A stretch of 49,577 bases of DNA, from the NCBI GenBank assembly GCA_001803205.1, contig MHBE01000063.1, positions 1-49,577 on the forward strand, read 5' to 3'. The notes under the pieces are model-generated. The model was not told where the DNA came from. It saw nothing but the letters and a program-made list of their open reading frames with translations, and searched no databases. The DNA comes from Lentisphaerae bacterium GWF2_38_69 (GTDB lineage: Bacteria > Verrucomicrobiota > Lentisphaeria > Victivallales > GWF2-38-69). This document shows positions 44,470 through 49,577 of this stretch, piece by piece (position 1 is the first letter of the stretch; the number at the start of each line of letters is the position of its first letter). The position numbers and the translations under genes were made by a program.

Positions 44470-45075
44470 ATGTGTAATGAATCTTTAGTAAAAGTTGGAA
44501 TGAATGTACCAGAATTTGAAATGTCAACTTTTGAAGCAAGTAAAGGAACTTTTGGAAAATTTTCTCTAGAAGCAGCCAAAAAAGCAGGAAAATGGACAAT
44601 CCTGTTTTTTTATCCTGCTGACTTTACATTTGTTTGCCCAACAGAACTTGCGGACATCGCAGAAAAGCATGAAGAATTCAAAAAAGACGCAGTGGAAATT
44701 GTTTCTGTCTCCACAGATACACAATTTGTTCATTTAGCTTGGAAAAAAGATGAAAGACTGCTGGCTAATGTAAAATATTCGATGGCTGCAGATCCGACAG
44801 GAAAAGTATCAAGGCTATTTGGCGTTTACGATGAAGCTACGGGTCTTGCTCTCAGAGGCACATTTATCATCAATCCTGAAGGTAAACTTGTCTCATCTGA
44901 AGTATCTTTTTACAATGTAGGCAGAAGCGCTGAGGAACTGGCAAGAAAAGTCTCCGCATGTCTATATGTGGCAAAGAATCCTGCTGAAGTTTGCCCCGCA
45001 AAATGGAAGGCCGGCGAAAAGACACTGAAACCTTCTGAAGCTATGGTTGGAAAAGTTTTTGAATCAATGAAGTAG
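44470..45075 (+). CDS. ahpC: 2-Cys peroxiredoxin (AhpC type)
   Basis: Thiol peroxidase that reduces hydrogen peroxide and organic peroxides. FTFVCPTEL carries the peroxidatic cysteine (C56), the C-terminal EVCPAKWKAGEKTL the resolving cysteine (C175). The thioredoxin-fold core and the TFIINPEGKL segment are intact. The 201-residue length is normal. AGGAGGT lies 7 bases before the ATG, ruling out the longer reading frame starting at 44404. No ahpF is nearby. It suits an anaerobe's oxygen defence. Confidence 0.94.
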   Translation: MCNESLVKVGMNVPEFEMSTFEASKGTFGKFSLEAAKKAGKWTILFFYPADFTFVCPTELADIAEKHEEFKKDAVEIVSVSTDTQFVHLAWKKDERLLANVKYSMAADPTGKVSRLFGVYDEATGLALRGTFIINPEGKLVSSEVSFYNVGRSAEELARKVSACLYVAKNPAEVCPAKWKAGEKTLKPSEAMVGKVFESMK

Positions 45076-45171
45076 TTTCAGCCTTATTATTTCAGTCAAG
45101 ATCCTCTATCTAATATACTCGTATTGAGAAGTAGAAATTTATTGTAGTTTAAATAGTAAGGAGTGTACAAA

Positions 45172-45606
45172 ATGAAAACTCTTACCCTGATTATTCTTTT
45201 ATCATTCTTTGCTATGCAAATTTATGCCTACAAGGAAGCAGATCTTCTCAGGTTATTAGATACTGGATCATGTCCATTAGGAGATTTGTCCGGAGTGGAT
45301 CTGTCTTTTAGGAATTTAGATGGAGCAAACCTTGGAATGGCTCATTTAGAAGGAGCCAACCTAACAGGAGCAAGTTTAAGGGCAGTAAACCTAAGCATGG
45401 CGTATTTGGAAGGAGCTAATCTTTCTAGAAGTGACCTTCGTGATTCAAATCTTCGAAAAGTAAATTTTAGCGATGCTGATCTATTTCTAGCCAATCTGGA
45501 AGGATCTAATGTGGAAGGAGCTGTCTTTTATAATGCTAGAAATGTCAACTTTAATGGGACAAGAGGAGCTGTCTTTTGGGAAATAGATTACCCTGAGAAG
45601 GAATAA
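45172..45606 (+). CDS. Exported pentapeptide-repeat protein
   Basis: A 144-residue protein with a signal peptide (MKTLTLIILLSFFAMQIYA). The mature part is almost wholly A(N/D)LxX pentapeptide repeats from about residue 40 to 130 (for example DGANLGMAHLEGANLTGASL), which fold as a right-handed quadrilateral beta helix. Preceding them, LLRLLDTGSCPLGDLSGVDL is the common capping start. The ATG at 45172 has AAGGAG 8 bases upstream. Function is unknown; export suggests a periplasmic or surface scaffold. Confidence 0.87.
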   Translation: MKTLTLIILLSFFAMQIYAYKEADLLRLLDTGSCPLGDLSGVDLSFRNLDGANLGMAHLEGANLTGASLRAVNLSMAYLEGANLSRSDLRDSNLRKVNFSDADLFLANLEGSNVEGAVFYNARNVNFNGTRGAVFWEIDYPEKE

Positions 45607-45699
45607 GTTACATTCATTTCCAATAATCTTGTCAGTCCTGCTAAGATTGTAATTGCCTCTGAAGCAAGGTACATTAATTAGGTTCAATTTAAACAGTAA

Positions 45700-45726
45700 T
45701 TGAAGTAGCTAGCAGTCTCATATAAT
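45700..45726 (+). promoter_or_regulatory. Putative promoter of rimO-pgsA-argH
   Basis: TTGAAG (45700-45705) and TATAAT (45721-45726) are 15 bases apart, a little short, before a leader of about 65 bases. Confidence 0.4.
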
Positions 45727-45795
45727 ATTTATTGAGGGTAAGGTCTATTGCCTAATTTGCAGACAGCCTTATTCTATTTAGAGCAAAGGAAAATC

Positions 45796-47157
45796 ATGCC
45801 CGAAATTAAATACATATATATTGTCAGTCTAGGCTGTTCAAAGAACTTTGTTGACACAGAAATAATGGCTGCCGAACTTATTCAAAACGGTTTTGGGCTT
45901 ACTTCTGAAAAAAGCAAGGCAAATATCTGCCTGATTAATACTTGCGCTTTTATTCCCCCTGCCAGAACTGAAGCTGAAAGTAATATCCTAGAATGCATCA
46001 AATGGAAAAAAAGCAGGAATGGTTTTAGAAAAATAATAGTTACAGGTTGTTTAACACAGTGGGACAAAAAAAATCAATACTCTAGTAAATATCCCGAAGT
46101 TGATCTTTGGTTAGGCATAGAAGAAATTCCTTCTCTTCCGCAAAAACTCTTAGGGCTTTACGATAGGAATAATGGTAAATCATCTTCCAGCAAAGTAACT
46201 TGTAATTATTCTCCGAAATATCTCTACGATGAAACCACTCCGCGAATAATACTCTCTTCCTCAAGTCATGCTTTTATTAAAATTGCCGATGGCTGCGATA
46301 ATAGATGTTCTTACTGTTCGATACCTTCAATCAGGGGAAATTTAAGGAGCAGAACAATTATATCTGTAGTAAAAGAAGCAGAAAATATCATCAAAACCGG
46401 AGTTAGAGAAATCATTTTAATTGCTCAGGATATAACTGCTTTCTCCAGAGACATAAAAAATTCTAATGAAAACCTTGCGAAACTTTTAAAAGAGCTTGAT
46501 AAAATAGAGGGTAATTATTGGATTAGGCTCCATTATCTTCATCCTGAAGGTATTACAGATGAATTAATTGAAACTTTAAAAACTTCAAGACATATAATTG
46601 CTTACCTTGATATACCTCTTCAGCACATTTCAGATCCTATCCTAAAGGCTATGAATCGCAAAATAGGGAAAAACTATATTCTGGAAGTCCTTGAAAAAAT
46701 CAGACAAATTAAAGCAATGACAATTAGAACTACTTTCCTTGTAGGATTTCCCGGAGAAACGCAAGAAAACTTCGAAGAACTTCTGGAGTTTGTCAGAAAG
46801 TCCAATTTTGAACGAATTGGCGTATTCCCTTTTTATCCTGAACCAGGCACTAAAGCCGCTGCAATGAAAAATATTGTCCCCTCTGATGTTGCTAAGGAAA
46901 GAGCTGAGATAATTCAGAAAGTTCACACTGAAAAATCTTTAAAATTCAATTCCAATCTTGTAGGAAATATTTTTGATGTTATTCTTGACTCTGTTAATAA
47001 TAAATTCGCGATTGGTAGGACTTATATGGATTCACCTGATATTGATAACACAGTAATTGTTGAATATTCAAAGAAACCCAATTTAAAGCCAGGCGAAATC
47101 ATAAGAGTAAAAATTGAGTCTTTTTCTGCTTTTGAGCTCAAAGGAATATTAATTTAA
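45796..47157 (+). CDS. rimO: Ribosomal protein S12 methylthiotransferase RimO
   Basis: Radical SAM enzyme that methylthiolates an aspartate of S12. The N-terminal MTTase domain has VSLGCSKNFVDTE (C14), NTCAFI (C50) and TGCLTQ (C85), which hold the auxiliary cluster. The radical SAM CDNRCSYC motif (C167, C171, C174) is followed by SIPSIRGNLRSR, which is RimO-like, and FPFYPEPGTKAA is typical. A C-terminal TRAM domain closes it. The ATG at 45796 has AAAGGA upstream; an earlier TTG is less likely. It is 17 bp before pgsA. Confidence 0.93.
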   Translation: MPEIKYIYIVSLGCSKNFVDTEIMAAELIQNGFGLTSEKSKANICLINTCAFIPPARTEAESNILECIKWKKSRNGFRKIIVTGCLTQWDKKNQYSSKYPEVDLWLGIEEIPSLPQKLLGLYDRNNGKSSSSKVTCNYSPKYLYDETTPRIILSSSSHAFIKIADGCDNRCSYCSIPSIRGNLRSRTIISVVKEAENIIKTGVREIILIAQDITAFSRDIKNSNENLAKLLKELDKIEGNYWIRLHYLHPEGITDELIETLKTSRHIIAYLDIPLQHISDPILKAMNRKIGKNYILEVLEKIRQIKAMTIRTTFLVGFPGETQENFEELLEFVRKSNFERIGVFPFYPEPGTKAAAMKNIVPSDVAKERAEIIQKVHTEKSLKFNSNLVGNIFDVILDSVNNKFAIGRTYMDSPDIDNTVIVEYSKKPNLKPGEIIRVKIESFSAFELKGILI

Positions 47158-47174
47158 GATATATCAAGGGAGTT

Positions 47175-47771
47175 ATGAAAAATCTACCAAACCAGATCAC
47201 AATAAGCAGAATTGTCCTTGTTTTTATAGGACTGCTTCTAGCAAACATTTATTATAAATTTCCACAGCCCTATGCTTATGCGATTCAGATTATAACTGTT
47301 ATAGTTGCTGTAATAGCCGGACTTACAGATCTTATTGATGGATGGGTTGCAAGAAAATATAATCTGGTAAGCGATTTTGGCAAACTTATGGATCCGCTTG
47401 CAGATAAAATATTTGTAATGACAATATTTATAATGTTTGTAGATACTCCCAATCCCATTACCAAGACTGCTATGCTTCCCGGTTGGGTGGTTATAGTGGT
47501 TTTAGCAAGAGAGTTTCTTGTAACAGGACTTAGGTCTATTGCTGCTACCAAAGGTGAAGTAATAGCAGCAGATAAGCTAGGAAAGCTCAAAACGGCAGTG
47601 CAAATGGCATTTTTTGTTTTTGGCGGATTTATCTGGCTTGGGATTATTCCTCTTGCCGGAACTGTTAAAATGTTATGGATTATCGCGATGCTTATAGTAG
47701 CAGTAGTAACGGTTTATTCCGGACTATGGTATTTTATCAAATATAAGCATCTCTATCTGTCTGAAACTTAA
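47175..47771 (+). CDS. pgsA: CDP-diacylglycerol--glycerol-3-phosphate 3-phosphatidyltransferase
   Basis: Inner-membrane enzyme that makes phosphatidylglycerol phosphate. The CDP-alcohol phosphotransferase motif DG-X2-AR-X8-G-X3-D-X3-D is intact as DGWVARKYNLVSDFGKLMDPLADK. Five or so hydrophobic segments fit the family. Length 198 is normal. AAGGGAG lies before the ATG. Close spacing to rimO and argH suggests one transcript. Confidence 0.95.
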   Translation: MKNLPNQITISRIVLVFIGLLLANIYYKFPQPYAYAIQIITVIVAVIAGLTDLIDGWVARKYNLVSDFGKLMDPLADKIFVMTIFIMFVDTPNPITKTAMLPGWVVIVVLAREFLVTGLRSIAATKGEVIAADKLGKLKTAVQMAFFVFGGFIWLGIIPLAGTVKMLWIIAMLIVAVVTVYSGLWYFIKYKHLYLSET

Positions 47772-47792
47772 TATTACCTGTTTGGAATTAAC

Positions 47793-49163
47793 ATGGCGCT
47801 CTGGAGTGGCAGATTCGAACAAAATCCCGATAAGGCCGTAGCTGATTACAGCCAATCAATCTCCTTTGACCATAAACTCTACAAATATGATATTGAAGGA
47901 AGCATAGCTCATGCAAAGATGCTTTCACATCAGAAAATAATATCCAAGGCTCAATGTGACAATATCATATCAGGGCTCGCTAAAATAGCCAAATCAATTG
48001 ATTCTGGAAATTTTGAGTTCAGAACAGACTTGGAAGATATACATATGCATATCGAATCTGCTCTAATCGTAGAAATAGGAGATGACGGAGCAAGGTTGCA
48101 CACTGCCAGAAGCAGAAATGACCAGATAGCATTGGATATCAGGCTTTATCTCAGAGATAATATTAAATTAATAATTGATAAAATAACCTTTCTGCAAAAG
48201 GCACTACTTGAAACTTCAAAAGCAAACCTAAAGATAATTATTCCAGGCTATACTCATATGCAGAGAGCTCAGCCTGTGCTTTTTGCTCACCATCTTCTGG
48301 CTTACATTGAGATGTTTAGCCGTGATAAATCCAGATTAAGGGACTGTTTCAGAAGACTAAATGTAATGCCTCTTGGCTCAGGCGCGTTAGCCGGAACGAC
48401 TTTGCCGATAAACCGCGAGTACACAGCTGAACTTTTGGATTTTCCCGAAGTTTCACGAAACAGTATGGATGCTGTTTCTGACAGGGATTTTGCCTGCGAG
48501 TTCCTCTCGAATCTGGCTATCTTCGGAATGCATATTTCCAGGCTTTCTGAAGATATTATTCTTTGGTCCACTTCTGAATTTAAATTTATAGAAATTTCAG
48601 ATGATTTCTGCACAGGTTCAAGCCTTATGCCTCAGAAAAAAAATCCTGATATTGCCGAGCTTTCAAGGGGAAAAACAGGAAGGCTGTATGGAAATATGAT
48701 TTCTCTTTTCACTGTTCTTAAGGGCTTGCCTCTTTCCTACAACCGCGATCTTCAGGAGGATAAAGAACCTATTTTCGATGCGATAGAAACAGTTTTAAAG
48801 ATTCTTTCAGTTTATCCCCCAATGATAATGAAGATAAAAGTTAACCCTGGAAAAGCTTTGGAAGCTGCATCAGACCCTACTCTTATGGCGACAGATCTTG
48901 CCGAGAGACTAGTTCAGCTTGGATTGCCTTTCAGAACTTCTCATCATAGAGTTGGCGAATTAGTTAAATTTTGCAATGATAATAATATCTCTATGAACAA
49001 ACTCTCTTTTGAACAGCTTAAATCTGTTATTCCTGAAGCCGACACTGAATGTCTTAATCTCTTTTCTCCTGAATCAAGTATAAACAAGAGAAACTTGACT
49101 GGCGGAACTTCTTTTCATCAGGTTGGACTTCAAATAAATTTCTGGGAAAGTCAAATTTCTTAA
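47793..49163 (+). CDS. argH: Argininosuccinate lyase
   Basis: Splits argininosuccinate into arginine and fumarate. LWSGRFEQNPDK at the N-terminus, TARSRNDQIALDIRLYLR, YTHMQRAQPVLFAHHLLAY and the lyase signature GSSLMPQKKNPD (about residue 277) are complete. 456 residues is normal. It is the last gene of the window and follows pgsA by 21 bp. Confidence 0.96.
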   Translation: MALWSGRFEQNPDKAVADYSQSISFDHKLYKYDIEGSIAHAKMLSHQKIISKAQCDNIISGLAKIAKSIDSGNFEFRTDLEDIHMHIESALIVEIGDDGARLHTARSRNDQIALDIRLYLRDNIKLIIDKITFLQKALLETSKANLKIIIPGYTHMQRAQPVLFAHHLLAYIEMFSRDKSRLRDCFRRLNVMPLGSGALAGTTLPINREYTAELLDFPEVSRNSMDAVSDRDFACEFLSNLAIFGMHISRLSEDIILWSTSEFKFIEISDDFCTGSSLMPQKKNPDIAELSRGKTGRLYGNMISLFTVLKGLPLSYNRDLQEDKEPIFDAIETVLKILSVYPPMIMKIKVNPGKALEAASDPTLMATDLAERLVQLGLPFRTSHHRVGELVKFCNDNNISMNKLSFEQLKSVIPEADTECLNLFSPESSINKRNLTGGTSFHQVGLQINFWESQIS

Positions 49164-49577
49164 CTCATGCACATGAGATATACCAGTTCCGTTTTTCAAT
49201 GAAATTTCATCACCTGACGAAATTTCATCACTCCTTTTGCCTCTTCGCCCAAATGATAAGTAAAGTTCATAAATCAGCCTCAGTTTTAGTATTTGGGAGA
49301 TTATAGATTTTGAGGATGAAATATTCCTCATCCCTGAAGCCGTAAGCTTGACGGATGAGCCATCCCTACCCACAAAAACAATACAACGATGCGTCCAAAG
49401 GAGTCCTTCTTCCATTGGTTTGGTGTCATCCTTATTTCCACTGGATCAAGATTTCTGTGGTTATTTCGCGGTTAACTGTGAACTGTCAAAGGTAAACCAT
49501 ACATTTTTGTTGTGGCTTCCTTGCTCCCTGGCCAGCACGGGCATAGGCAAGAAGCTGTTTTAAACGCTTGGCGAATC
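49164..49577. other. Right terminal non-coding region
   Basis: The 414 bp after argH contain a short CTCATG/CATGAG palindrome (49164-49177), two copies of GAAATTTCATCA 18 bases apart (49201 and 49219), the inverted-repeat arm, then a near-perfect hairpin GCTTCCTTGC/GCAAGAAGC (49515-49555) with a GC-rich loop. No credible gene was seen; a reading frame through the repeat is not supported. Confidence 0.7.
49235..49446. repeat. Right arm of a long inverted repeat
   Basis: Reverse complement of 1-213. Differences by eye are a G/A, a T-run length change, an A/G and a C/A. This copy is not next to a tRNA gene in the window, so the unit can sit in different contexts. Confidence 0.9.

Noticed and set aside
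49074-49415. 113-residue minus-strand reading frame sharing VGRDGSSVKLTASG with the left end
   Set aside because: The similarity is the DNA repeat itself; it overlaps argH and has no ribosome site or start support.
1-49577. CRISPR array, prophage or transposase
   Set aside because: No regularly spaced repeats and no phage, recombinase or transposase motifs were found in any frame listed or in the gaps.

Overview
The window is AT-rich, gene-dense bacterial chromosome with 42 protein-coding genes, three tRNA genes (Asp-GUC, Gln-UUG, Gly-GCC) and no recognisable phage, transposase or CRISPR locus. The best lineage call is the PVC superphylum, probably a Lentisphaerae-like anaerobe. Evidence: a 51-residue small basic protein of the type shared by Chlamydiae, Verrucomicrobia and Lentisphaerae (35058-35213); murD directly followed by a LysM lipoprotein, as in the chlamydial murD-nlpD pair; a STAS protein with a MDSTFMG core; and two exported or charged hypothetical proteins whose look I associate with PVC genomes. 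The cell is Gram-negative with a wall (Pal, several lipoproteins, mreB, murD, lysA). It looks anaerobic: a tungsten-type GAPOR-like oxidoreductase, a cobalamin-dependent ribonucleotide reductase and an Fe-S aldo/keto reductase.

Layout. 1-213 is one arm of a long inverted repeat next to tRNA-Asp. 515-5640 holds DNA repair and housekeeping genes (COG2231 glycosylase, DUF192, nadD, zinc-ribbon protein, ruvB, der). 5814-11801 has mreB, hom-ask, GDP-fucose synthase and ilvE. 12002-20433 holds Pal, tRNA-Gln, a response regulator/lipoprotein/metallo-hydrolase operon, a secreted unknown, a purine permease, gpmI, a two-gene exported unknown locus and a STAS protein. 20547-26915 has a short alaS, lysA, an 82-aa unknown coupled to prmC, argG and a chloramphenicol acetyltransferase-like gene. 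26970-35213 holds an acid phosphatase with a relic of a tandem copy, nrdJ, a SixA-like phosphatase, leuS, a 5'-nucleotidase and the small basic protein. 35338-40580 is a probable operon-like run: xdhC-like, GAPOR-like, adenosine deaminase and Fe-S aldo/keto reductase. 40725-49163 has an OlsB-like acyltransferase, LysM lipoprotein-murD, tRNA-Gly, a peroxiredoxin, an exported pentapeptide-repeat protein and rimO-pgsA-argH. The right end carries the other arm of the inverted repeat.

How the genes fit together. GAPOR plus gpmI suggests ferredoxin-linked lower glycolysis. The NCS2 permease, 5'-nucleotidase and adenosine deaminase suggest purine salvage. hom, ask, lysA, ilvE, argG and argH indicate amino-acid synthesis, with DAP also feeding peptidoglycan. 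The most notable items are the GAPOR/XdhC-like pair, the >210-bp inverted repeats at both ends, the decayed duplicate of the acid phosphatase 3' end, and several exported proteins of unknown function.
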